Source: Malania oleifera (Eukaryota; Streptophyta; Magnoliopsida; Santalales; Ximeniaceae). From it: a DNA stretch of 64,000 nt. The notes beneath the pieces were generated by a model that searched no databases, was not told where the DNA came from, and was given only the letters and a program-made list of their open reading frames with translations. The stretch lies in assembly GCF_029873635.1 (NCBI RefSeq), contig NC_080426.1, forward strand, positions 51,288,093-51,352,092. The letters are read 5' to 3'. Shown one piece after another: positions 23,442 to 35,294 of the stretch (positions are counted from its first letter, which is position 1; the number at the start of each line of letters is the position of its first letter). The position numbers and the translations under genes were made by a program.

Positions 23442-25561
23442 TGTCACGCCCTGAACCCGAAAACGGGACCCGGAGGTGAATTTAAGTAACCTAACTTGTC
23501 TCTGTATCAATTAAAACATACATGATACATCATACAAAGAGGGTCCGACCCCGTGGGGTACACGGATGCCCTATATACATACATACAAACATCCATACTC
23601 ATCGACATACGCAGCAGAATACAGTCTTTTATACATAACCAGTATCATACCAGAGTCTATACTAATTAGGACATACATTCTCATAATACAAAACATACCC
23701 CGGGTGTCTACAAAACTGTCCTGACAACCTGGATACCAAAACTCAAACCTAGAAGGTACTAGTAGTTGCTACGACACCTTTGCTTCAAAATGCTAAGATG
23801 CTACTTACCGCTACCTGAAGGCCCTGAAAAATATTGTACGTACATTTGGGAAGAGACACCTCTCAGTAAGCAAGAAAGCAGTTTATATCAGTGTGTGGCA
23901 TACCAGTGTCATTTTACATACTTCATAACACTATACATACGATACAGTTTGAAACAATTCGTACAGTTTCATATAAATACATACAGTTCCAGTATTTTCA
24001 GAAAATCATTCCAGTTCATACGATTCCCAACATACATACATACATACATACATACATACGGTCAGTGTCATCACACTAGTTCGTAACTACACCAAGTCAC
24101 CTCGTCTCACAGCGATTACATTGCTACACACGCAACTACACTGCGACGATCAAGGCCCAATGGTGAATCCATTGCATCATACGCAACTACACAAGGTCAC
24201 CAAGTCTCACAGTGATTACATTGTCATATGCAACTACGAAGATCTACGACTCGGGCCCAATAGTGAATCCATTGCTACATACATAACTACACAAAGGTCA
24301 CCTAGTCTCACCACGATTACTTTGCCATATACACAACTACACTGCGACGACCTAGGCCCACTGTGAATCCATTGCAACATACGATATAGCATATAGCTCA
24401 CACCACTTCGGTGACCAACCGGAATTAGACTGATGATATTTCACACCCTCGGATATAGATTCGATCACTCTCGGCGTACGGTAATTAGCCGCCCCTAACC
24501 AATTTCACAAAACCTGGAATCATTTTGGAACTCATGTCCCTATACATTTTAGCGTACGGTAATTAGCCGCCACATAACTGTTTTACAAATACCTGGAACA
24601 AATACATACATTCATACATACCACACTTATTTGGTTTACGATAAATCATATCAATTACAATTTCAAATATACAATTTATGCAAATATGGATTACCGTCAC
24701 CTCAATAATACAGTTTTAATGCAACCAACAGTTTTCCAAACAAAGCAGAGATGATACCCGAAATCCCCAATTTTCCCGAAAACTGTAACCCGAAAATTTT
24801 CGTATTTTTACTCGATAGATTTCCCCAAATAAGTATCCAAAACATACATATGATCGTAGCCTACAGGCTTACCGATCCTGATTTCAAAAATGGACTAATA
24901 TAAACAGAATCCCCTTACCTTAACCCGAAATCCAACTACGAACTCTACGGTCTTCAAAACTACGAACTGAGACTCTGAAATCTACAAACCACAGTACATA
25001 ACATACTTACAATCTGTACTACTATACAAACACCAAATTAAAAATGAAAATCGAGCCTTACCTCAATTTTGGCCCGAAACCCAAAATCATTCGAAACGAG
25101 ATTCCGATCTAGTATAAACGTAGAGAATCCTTCACTGATCCTCGCAGTATCGTTGGATTTAAGAATCCAGCAACAAACGATAAAGAAAACTAGAGAGAGA
25201 GAGTGTAGGGAGATTTCTTAGAGAGAGAGAGAGAGAGTTTGGGAAACTTAGTCCCAAAGTTAACTCAAAATATCCCTTTATAGCACCTTTGACCCGAAGG
25301 ATTTCGTCAACGAAGTGGTGTCCTCGTCAACGAGGTCTTTAGAGATTTCGTCGACGAGGCAGCAATTTCGTCGACGAACCCTGATATTTAAATTTTCCTT
25401 AACCCCTCGGCTTTTGCTCGTTGACGAGACTCTGAATTTCGGCGACGAGAATAACAAAGGCCTTATCGACAAAATCCGGCTTCGTCAACGAACCTACTCC
25501 TTTACCAAAATTTCCCTCTCTTTATATATATTAACCGATTATCACAGTTCGGGTTCCTACA
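23442..25561 (-). repeat. 3' LTR of the minus-strand Tekay-like element
   Basis: Plus strand starts TGTCACGCCCTGAACCCG and ends GGGTTCCTACA. It contains a CATA microsatellite (24030-24059) and three copies of a unit of about 100 bp at 24083-24383. It also has a GA tract near 25190-25240, a minus-strand TATAAA at 25278-25283, and a TCGTCGACGA palindrome array at 25290-25500. Confidence 0.88.
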
Positions 25562-26654
25562 ATCTCGCCTCCTTACAAAAATTTCATCCTCGAAATTTGC
25601 AATCTCTCTTTACAATCACATTCATAGTACTACATACATACCTACTCTGAGGTGAAACGGTGACTATCTATACGTAGTCCCTCTACGATACATACACACA
25701 TACTCTAGAGAATACGGTGGCCATTTATATGCAGCCTCGTTACGATACATACATACATGCTCTAGAGAATATGGCGGCCATTTATACGCAGCCCCATTAC
25801 GATACATACATACATGCTCTAGAGAATACGGCGGCCATTTATACACAGCCCCGTTACGATACATACATATATGTTCTCACTTATGGCGGAGGAATACCGT
25901 GGTCATATACATACACGGTCTCAGGAGCTCACAATACTACAGGACTCTCCCTGAAACTAACCACTAAATACAATACGGTAACCGAGGTTCATGTACATAC
26001 ATACATACTTGTACCACCCTGTTATCCAAATACTACTCAAATAACTGCAGATACTTCCAGCGTATTTTCATCTCTAGTTCCCAAGAAACTTACTCAACCT
26101 CGTAGTTCCGCCACAATACCTTCACTAACGGTATCTCTTTGGTATGAAACTTCTAAACTTTATGGTCCAGAACCTAAACAGGTATCTCCTCATATGCTAA
26201 AGTATCCTCAAGTCCCAAAGACTCGTAACTGATAACATGCGACAGATCCAACACGTACCTCCTCAACATGGATACGTGAAATACATCGTGGACCCTTGAG
26301 AGTGCTGGGGGTAGTGCAACTCTGTAGGCTACCGGACCCACTCGTTCAAGTACTTCGAATGGTCTGATATACCTCGGGCTCAACTTTCCCTTCCTTCTGA
26401 ATCTCATCACTCCTTTCATAGGAGCGATTCTAAGGAATACCTTACCCCCTACCTCGAACTCCAACTCACGGCGGCAAACATTCGCGTAACTCTTCTGCCG
26501 ACTCTAAGCCAATCTAATCCTCTCCTGGATCAAATCTACCTTCTCAGACGCCTGCCACATGAGTTCAGGTCCTAAAACCTGACGTTCAGGTCCTAAAACC
26601 TGACGTTCACCGACCTCATCCCAATACAAAGGAGATCGACACCTCCAACCATAC
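25562..26654 (-). mobile_element. Integrase C-terminus and 3' spacer of the Tekay-like element
   Basis: On the minus strand, 26464-26174 encodes [39 protein letters not shown] and [20 protein letters not shown], the C-terminal domain of gypsy integrase. The rest, to the LTR at 25561, is noncoding and includes the 57-bp minisatellite. A 21-bp direct duplication (GTTCAGGTCC unit) lies at 26563-26604. Confidence 0.85.
25685..25880. repeat. 57-bp minisatellite, about 3.5 copies
   Basis: Units start at about 25687, 25744, 25801 and 25858, each containing CTCTAGAGAATACGG and GCCATTTATA. It lies inside the minus-strand Tekay-like element, between the end of integrase and the 3' LTR. An open frame through it is only the 19-residue repeat of the unit and should not be taken for a gene. 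Confidence 0.85.
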
Positions 26655-28889
26655 TGTTGACCTTATTGGTCACGCCCGGTTTTGATTATGACAAATACTC
26701 ATTGTATCTAATGAGTGTTTGAGGTTTTGTGCAGGATCTAAGGGTGATAAGATCAAGATGTGCACAAAGCAAGAAAAGCTTGAAGACCAAATCATATTCA
26801 TTGTAATGTATTTATATTGGTCTGTAATAGCAAGTAGGTATTTGGTTTGTAATAAGCTCACGCACATCACATGTATGATTTACTACGTAAGCTCAAACCG
26901 AACCATGAATGAGAAAGGACCTTAGAAAGACCCTAGGGCGTACCCTTCGGTCGACCGACACCAAACTTTTTCGGTGTCTTCAAATTGGACCCCAAGTGAC
27001 CTTAGGACACACACATATACACATATATTTGTTAGGCACTTGAATACGACTTGTTTGGGTCAAATACGGGACCAAAATGCACACTTGGTGCACTTTCGAT
27101 CGACCGGCCAACTCAGTTCACTTTGGCCTGGTCGACCGAACCGGCCTTGGATCAACAGTTTGACCAAGGCCCGGTCGACTGAACTTCATAGCTCATTTCT
27201 TGCCGGTCGATCGAACCACCTCAGAGTCAACGTTTTGACCTCCCGGTCGACCGACGACTTTTGTACTCCAACTACCTGGTCGATCGGAGGGTCCTCGGGA
27301 GAATTCCCAGCGGTCTGGTCGACTGAACCATGCTGTTCAAAAAGGCCCTGGTCGATCGAACCTCAGAAATTTGGAAAATTGCCTTGCCTCGGTCGACCGA
27401 CCTTTCAGTTCAAAAGTCTCCTGGTTGACCGAGCCATTTGAGTCCTGGTCGACCGAACCTCTCGGGTTGCCTTGATTTTTTACCGCAGTTAATATTTTTT
27501 AAACAGGGTTAAAATGCCTTAAACGTCATTAAACTTTTCTAATAATACTCAATGGGTCCCCAACGGTCATATTTCCTTCCATGGCTATATATAGGTGATC
27601 ATTTGCAAAGATTAAAGAGGGATTAGCCACCTTGATTAGGGAAAATTCTTTGAAAAATCAAAACCCTATAATACTCATATCCAATCCACATTCACTCATG
27701 CTTACCTTCTTCGATCTCTTAAATCCTCTGTAAGTCGATTGAGTGTTTATAGTTAATAGGTTTGCTCTCCCATTCATATTTGATTGATTTATTTTCATTG
27801 AGAGCAAAACCTAAGTATTCTTAGGAGACTTAGTAAATAAGTCTATCCTAAGAAAACTTTGATAGATCTTCTAAGATTTGTACCTTCATTGCAACATCTT
27901 AAGAAGATTGTATTTGCTTTTGGTTGCAAAATATTTTCAAATATTTAGTGTGTTTTGTCTTGATAAATCTTTAAAGAGATATTTGTTTGCGTGAGAAAAG
28001 AAATCTTTGTTACAATATTCATTGATTTATATCTATTGTTGAATACAAAGATTAAACTCTTTTTGCAAACCAAGCGTATACATTGCTAGAGCTTCATATA
28101 CATATATGTATTGAGAAAACTTGTTGATTGAAATATATGAAGTTTGGATAATATCTTTGTTTGAGCACTTAGATTGAATATCCTGTGATACAAAGATCAT
28201 TTAGGTTTGCACTCTCACGCACTTATTACAACGATAGTAAATCTATTTGAGAGTTGACATCTTAGACCACATTGAGCTTACATATTGAATCATATTGTGG
28301 TGTATGATATTGCGCGCATCTGGGTACATATCTACTTTACACGAAAGCACAATCACTGTACCATTTGATTGTAATACACTTTGGTTGTATTTCCAGGCAC
28401 GGGCCTGAAGAGGGAGACTAACCCTGGAATAGTCCCGGATTGGCTTAGACCCGGTTAGGAAAGTTAGGTGCGTCGTCCTGTTAAAGCATGTAGGTTGAGG
28501 TCAGCCCCGCTAATTGACCTGGTTAAGGTTGAGGTCAGCCCTGTGTTAATTTGACCTGATTGTAAACGGTGCCGCTCCACCCTTAAGTGAGCTATTAGTG
28601 GAATCCTCAAGCTTGCGAGCTTGAGGCGGGGACGTAGGCATAGTTGGTCGAACCTCGATAACATATCGTGTGTTTGCTTATATTTCTGTATTTTATATTT
28701 ACCACACATGTATGTTATGGGTGAATGATGCATACGACTTAATTTCCATAGTATATTTATCTACGCGTTTGCAAATTGTATAGATTGATTCTAGGTTGTG
28801 TTCATTCCGTTGTTGCATAGATCAACCTAAGTGAAAAAGTTTTAAAATTCCAATTCACCCCTCCTCTTGGGAATACACCAATTCTAACA
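26655..28889 (+). repeat. Solo copia LTR (2.2 kb) in a perfect target duplication CATAC
   Basis: Starts TGTTGACC and ends AATTCTAACA. CATAC occurs at 26650-26654 and 28890-28894. It is of the same family as 2522-4629. About 12 copies of a GGTCGACCGAAC-type palindrome lie at 26945-27460, followed by CTATATATAGG at 27585-27595. It sits inside the integrase region of the minus-strand Tekay-like element, so it is younger than that element. Confidence 0.9.
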
Positions 28890-31800
28890 CATACAAAGCC
28901 TCGAATGGTGCCGTCCCTATACTAGCCTGGAAGCTATTGTTATAGGCAAACTCCACTAGTGGCAGAAACCGAATCCAACTACCACCAAAGTCCAATACAC
29001 AAGCCCGTAACATATCCTCCGAGATCTGTATTGTCCTCTCCGACTATCCATCAGTCTGGGGGTGGAACGCTGTACTGAAATTAAGCTTCGTCTCCAATGC
29101 TTCCTGCAAACTCTTCCAAAATCGAGAAGTAAACCTCGGATCCCGATCTAAAACAATGGACATCGGACTCCATGCATTCGCACAATCTCATGCACGTAGA
29201 TATCAGCTAGCCTACTCAAAGGGTAGCTAACCTTTATCGGTACAAAGTGAGCAGATTTTGTCAACCTGTCCACAATTACCCAAATAGCATTCTACCCATG
29301 AAGCGCCGTCGGTAATCTGGTAACAAAGTCCATGGAAATGTGTTCCCATTTTCATACCGGAAAGGGCAAAGGTTGCAACGGCCCTGTCAGCCTCTGATGT
29401 TCACCTTTCACCTGTTGACATGTCAGACACTGCTCCACAAACCGGGCAATATCTCTCTTCATACCACTCCACCAAAAGGACTCGCACAAATCTCGATACA
29501 TCTTCGTACTACCTGGATGTACCGTATACAAAGAATGATGCGCTTCTTCTAGAATCGTCCTTATGATTTCATCGTCGCTTGGAACACATATCCAAGTCCC
29601 AAATCTCAACACACCTCTATCAGAGATGTTAAAGTCCGCATTCAAACCCTGCTATACTTTCCCCACAATCTGAGTTAACTCCGCATCACTAGCCTGCGCG
29701 GCTTTAATATGCTCAAACAAGGTTGGTTGGATCACTAAACTAGCAATAAAAGCCTGATGATCACCAGATACCAACTCCACGCCAAGGCTTTTCAGATCCC
29801 GTCTGACATGATGTTGAGCTACAACTGCAGATACTGCTACATGTCCTGACTTCCGACTCAACATATCTTTTACCACATTAGCCTTTCTCGAGGGATTACT
29901 GATCGTGCAATCGTAGTCCTTAATCAACTCTAAGCACCACCTCTGCCTCATATTCAGCTCCTTCTGCGTGAAAAAGTACCTGAGGCTCTTGTGGTCAGTG
30001 AAAATCTCACACTAAACACCATACAGGTAGTGTCGCCAGATCTTTAGAGCATATACTACAGCAGCCAATTCCAGATCATACGTAGGGTAATTCTTCGCAT
30101 ACTCCTTAAGTTGCCGAGAAGCATAAACTACCACCTTACCCTATTGCATAAGCACACATCCCAAACTTTTCAGGGACACGTCGCTATAAATCACAAAATC
30201 CTCATCCCCTGAAGGAATGGTCAATACTGGAGCAGTAACCAGCCGGTGTTTCAACTCAAGAAAACACTACTCGCAATCACTAGTCCAGTCAAACTTCACT
30301 TCTTTCTTAGTCAATAGTGTCAGAGGTCCAGAAAATTTAGAGAAACCCTCTATGAACCGACGATAGTGACCTGCCAGTCCCAGAAAACTCCGAACCTCCT
30401 GCACACTTTTTGGTCTAGCCTAGTCAACCACAGCTTCAATCTTACTGGGATCAACGGAAATACCGCCCTCAGACACCACATGGCCTAAGAACGCGACCTG
30501 ATTCAACCAGAACTCACATTTCTTCAGCTTAGCATACAGCTTCTTCTTCCACAAAATCTGTAATACTAACCTCAAATGTTCCACATGCTCTTCCGTACTC
30601 CTCAAGTATACTAGAATGTCGTCAATGAATACCACTACAAATCGATCTAGGTACTCATGGAAAACCCTGTTCATCAAATCCATGAACACTGTCGGTGCAT
30701 TGGTCAGCCTAAACGGCATAACCAAGAATTCATAGTGGTCATATCTGGTTCGGAAAGCAGTCTTCACTACATCCTCTACTCTAACCCTCACCTGATGATA
30801 TCCTGACCGCAAGTCGATCTTAGAAAAGACCTGCGTCCCCTGCAACTGATCAAAAAGATCATCTATACGAGGCAAAGGGTAACGGTTCTTCACCGTCACT
30901 TTGTTAATCTCACGGTAGTCTATACACATACGCATCGACCCATCCTTATTCTTCACAAATAATACTGGAGCTCCCCAGGGCGAAACACTCGGTCGAATAA
31001 AACCCTGGTCCAGTAATTCCTGCAACTGCTCCTTCAACTCTTGAAGTTTTGCTAGAGCCATCTGATACGGAGCTTTAGAGATCGGCGCCTTATCAAGTAG
31101 CAACTCTATCGCAAACTCCACCTCATGATCCGGAGGTAAACCGGGTAATTCATCAAGAAACACATCCGAAAATTCATTGACCATCCGAATATCCTCGAGT
31201 CTCAACTCATCCCTTGGCGGTTCCTTCACACAAGCTAGGTATACCTGACAACCATCCAAGAGTAACCTCCTCGCCTGTAAAGCTGATAGAATATGTGGCG
31301 TAGAACACACATATAATCCAGCGAACTCAAACTCTTGCTTCCCAGGAGGTCTGAACACTACCACCTTCCTACGACAATCAATCACCACATAGCTGGAGAA
31401 TAACCAATCCATTCCCAATATGACGTCAAAACCTGACATGTCGTATACTACAAGGTTCGCCGATAACAGTCTCCCATGAATCACCACTGGGCAGTCTCTG
31501 AACATTTTACTACACATCATTATACTTCCACTCAGCGTAGCCATAGCCAAAAATTCCTCCAAAAGTTGGGTTTCAACCCCACACAATTTCACAAATCTAG
31601 CAGATATGAATGAATGGGTTGCCCCCGAATCAAATAAAACAACAGCTCTATTCGACAGCAATAACATGGTACCTATCACCACGTTCCCAACGTGTTCTAC
31701 ATCTGCTGGAGTAAGTGAATATACTCTCGCCGGAGCCGTGGTTTCCTAATAATTCACCCGAGGCACCTGGTTACTTCCACTGCTCTAACTTGATGCAGGT

Positions 31801-33075
31801 ATAATCCTCCTCAGTTCCAGACAGTTCTTCGCCATGTGGCCCGTTTTGCCACAGTTATAGCAAACACCCCAGAATGGCTGACACTCGCCCTCGTGCCATT
31901 TACGACACTTCACACACGGTGCAGAGGATGGATCCCCCTGAAAACTCAGCCGCTCGGTGTTCTGCCGATAACCAGAGTTGTAATTCTTCTTCTTCTTCCA
32001 CTATCTCTAATGAGAACCACTCTGAGGACTAGAAGATAATGGCCTCTTCCCCTAAACCTGTACTACCTCATCTCCTCAAAGGTCGATCTCAACCATGGTG
32101 GCTTTATCCACCAGGACAGAGAACTCATGGATCTGCAGCATCTCCACCAGACAGCGGATGTCTTTCCTTAGACCCCTCTCGAACCTTCGAGCCTTCTCGT
32201 GCTCATTCGGAACCAAGTACGGTGCGAATCGAGACAACTCGATAAATCTAGCAGCATACTTCTGCACCGTCAAAGTACCCTGTGTCAGGCTTAAAAACTC
32301 ATCGGCCTTCACATCTCGAGTGGAGACTGGAAAGCATCTCTCGAAAAATACCTCCTTGAAACGGCCCCACGTCATACTTGATGGACCAGCTCTTTGCCGC
32401 TCCAGCAAGCTCACTGCCGTCCACCATCCCCCTACCTCCCCAGTTAACTGGAAGGTAGCGTACAAGACCTTCTGCTTCTCAATGCAGTGGAGAACTTCCA
32501 AAATCCTCTCGATCTTCTCAACCCAATCCTCCGCTACTATCGGATCATATCCTCCCGTGAATGTCGGAGGGTGCATGCGTGTGAACCTCTCGATGGTACA
32601 CCCCATATCAGTAGGAGAGCTCTCGCGTATCCTAACACTCCGCCCAATCTCTTGGATCACCTGTCTCTCCAAACCACGAGACACAGAAGGAGACTCATCA
32701 CTTGCCATCTCCTCGGAGCCACTTTCCAAATTATTATCCTTAGGCTCCATTCTGAAAACAGGATAGGAATCGGTTAGAATTCCTATATCGTACGCAGTTA
32801 ACATAATCATTGACCTAGTCATGTCAACTATTACTCTCACAGGTCTAAGCCTGCCCCGTCACACTGACACAAATCCATCAATGGTCTACCCTGCCTTTAC
32901 TGGAATCGTCATCCCAGGAAAAACACGAAATACCGCAGACAAATTTCGGTCTAGTAACAGAACAACCCTCGACCAACACTACCCATTTCCTACATCGTAT
33001 ACTCTGGTATGTACACATCAATACTCCTAACCAAGTCTGCAAGACCTAACAACTTGGTTAGTTTTGATACCAAAC
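28890..33075 (-). mobile_element. gag, protease, reverse transcriptase, RNase H and integrase of the Tekay-like element
   Basis: Minus-strand order from right to left. Gag at about 32840-32076 has PPTFTGGYDPIVAEDWVEKI. A CCHC knuckle, CYNCGKTGHMAKNC, lies near 31866-31826. Protease and reverse transcriptase fill 31682-30420: [15 protein letters not shown], then [12 protein letters not shown] and [12 protein letters not shown] with the IDD catalytic pair. An RNase H-like region covers about 30300-29650, and integrase starts at 29645-29352 (HHSLYTVHPGSTKMY, QCLTCQQVKGEHQ). PPT and LTRs flank as described. It is a degraded fossil with several breaks; clade assignment rests on the integrase end and LTR style. 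Confidence 0.9.
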
Positions 33076-34885
33076 TGTCACGCCCCGAACCCGGAAACGA
33101 GACCCGGAGGTGAATTTAAGTAACCTAACCTGTCTCTGTATCAATTAAAACATACATGATACATCATACAAAGAGGGTCCAACCCCATGGGGTACATGGA
33201 TGCCCTATATACATACATACAAACATTCATACTCATCGACATACGCAGTGAAATACGGTCTTTTATACATAATCAGTATCATACCAGAGTCTATACTAAT
33301 TAGGACAAACATTCCTATAATACAAAATATACCCCAGGTGTCTACAAAACTATCCTGACAACCTGGATACCAAAACTCATAACTACAAGGTACTAGTAGT
33401 AGCTACGACACCTTTGCTTTAAAATTCTAGGATGCTACTTACCACTACCTGAAGGCCCTAAAAAATATTGTACATACATTCGGGGTGAGACACCTCTTAG
33501 TAAAGAAGAAAGCAGTTTATATCAGTGTGTGGCATACCAGTGTCATTTTACATACTTCATAACACTATACATACGATACACTTTGAAACAATTCGTACAG
33601 TTTCATACAAATACATACAGTTCTAGTATTTTCAGAAAATCATTCCAGTTTATACGATACCCAACATACATACATACATACATACATACATACATACATA
33701 CATACGGTCAGTGTCGTCACACTAGTTCGCAACTACACCAGGTCACCTCGTCTCACAGCGATTACATTGCTACACACGCAACTACACTGCGACGATCAAG
33801 GCCCAATGGTGAATCCATTGCATCATACACAACTACACAAGGTCACCTAGTCTCACAGCGATTACATTGTCATATACAATTACGAAGATCTACGACTCAG
33901 GCCCAATAGTGAATCCATTGCTACATACATAACTACACAAAGGTCACCTAGTCTCACCACGATTACATTGCCATATACACAACTACACTGCGATGACCTA
34001 GGCTCACTGTGAATCCATTGCAACATACGATGTAGCATATAGCTCACACCACTTCGGTGACCAACCGGAATTAGACTGATGATATTTCACACCCTCGGAT
34101 ATAGAGCCAGTCACTCTTGGCATACGATAATTAGCCACCCCTAACCAATTTCACAAAACCTGGAATCATTTTGGAACTTATGTCCCTATACATTTCAGCG
34201 TACGGTAATTAGCCACCACATAACTGTTTTACAAATACTTGGAACAAATACATACATTCATACATACCACACTTATTTGGTTTACAACAAATCATATCAA
34301 TTACAATTTCAAATATACAATTTATGCAAATATGGATTACGGTCACCTCAATAATACTATTTTAATGCAACCAACAGTTTTCCAAACAAAGCAGAGATGA
34401 TACCCAAAATCCCCAATTTTTTTGAAAACTGTAACCCAAAAAATTTTGTATTTTTACCTGATAGATTTCCCCAAATAAGTATCCAAAACATACATATGAT
34501 CGTAGCCTACAGGCTTACCGATCCTGATTTCAAAAATGGACTAATATAAACAGAATCCCCTTACCTTAACCCGAAATCCAACTACGAACTCTACGGTCTT
34601 CAAAACTATGAACTGAGACTCTGAAATCTACAAACCACAGTACAAAACATACTTACAATCCGTACTACTATACATACACCAAATCAAAAATGAAAATCGA
34701 GCCTTACCTCAATTTTGGCCCAAAACCCGAAATCCTTCGAAACGAGATTCGATCTAGTAGAAACTTAGAGAATCCTTCACTGATCCTCACAGTATCGTTG
34801 GATTTACGAATCCGGCAACAAACAGCAAAGAATACTAGAGAGAGAGAGAGTGTAGGGAGATTTCTTAAAGAGAGAGAGAGAGAGA

Positions 34886-34920
<35 letters not shown>

Positions 34921-35240
34921 GGAAACTTAGTCCCAAAGTTAACTCAAAATATCCCTTTATAGCACCTTTGACCTGGAGGATTTCGTCGACGAAGTGGTGT
35001 CCTCGTCGACGAGGTCTTTAGAGATTTCGTCGACGAGGCAGCAATTTCATCGACGAACCTTGATATTTAAATTTTCCTTAACCCCTCGGCTTTTTCTCGT
35101 CGACAAGGCTCTGAATTTCGTCAACAAGAATAACAAAGGCCTCGTCGACGAAATCCAACTTCGTCGACGAACCTGCTCCTTTACCAAAATTTCCCTCTCT
35201 TTATATATATTAACTCATTATCACAGTTCGGGTTCCTACA
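33076..35240 (-). repeat. 5' LTR of the minus-strand Tekay-like element
   Basis: Same layout as the partner LTR: TGTCACGCCCCGAACCCG start, CATA microsatellite at 33664-33705, about 100-bp units near 33730-34030, a longer GA tract at 34837-34917, minus-strand TATAAA at 34956-34961, and a cleaner TTTCGTCGACGA array at 34978-35180. Ends GGGTTCCTACA. Confidence 0.88.
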
Positions 35241-35294
35241 TGACCAGTATCAGTTAGCAGTTTCGAGAACAAAATTTTTATAAGGGGGGGAGAT
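35241..35294 (+). mobile_element. 3' end of the plus-strand Tekay-like element with polypurine tract
   Basis: Continues the element interrupted at 23441. A purine tract AAGGGGGGGAGA at 35282-35293 lies directly before the LTR at 35295, the usual second-strand primer position of gypsy elements. Confidence 0.85.

Larger units (their letters stand above)
23442..35240 (-). mobile_element. Complete-length minus-strand Tekay-like gypsy element, inserted in the plus-strand one
   Basis: Two LTRs (23442-25561 and 33076-35240) flank an internal region. Target duplications are TGATC (23437-23441) and TGACC (35241-35245), four of five matching. A primer-binding site GTTTGGTATCAAAAC lies on the minus strand at about 33061-33075, and a polypurine tract AAGGAGGCGAGAT lies beside 25562. 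The first 200 bp of the LTRs differ by about 6 percent by eye, mostly C/T changes, which suggests an insertion a few million years old. The element looks whole in layout but carries several breaks, plus a solo LTR at 26655-28889. Confidence 0.88.

Noticed and set aside
25664-25864. Small minus-strand repeat protein
   Set aside because: The 19-residue repeat is only the translation of the 57-bp minisatellite within a gypsy element.
26945-27460. CRISPR-like array
   Set aside because: The repeats are short palindromes with variable spacing inside an LTR of a plant genome; there are no cas genes and no regular spacers.
32095-32766. Plus-strand frame of 223 residues
   Set aside because: Lies opposite the gypsy gag on the minus strand, which has the recognisable gag pattern; this is its shadow.
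33061-33075. Possible tRNA-like piece
   Set aside because: Matches only the 3' end of initiator tRNA and lies beside an LTR, so it is a primer-binding site, not a tRNA gene.
34690-34962. Plus-strand Arg/Glu-rich frame
   Set aside because: Produced by the GA tract at 34837-34917 within the LTR.
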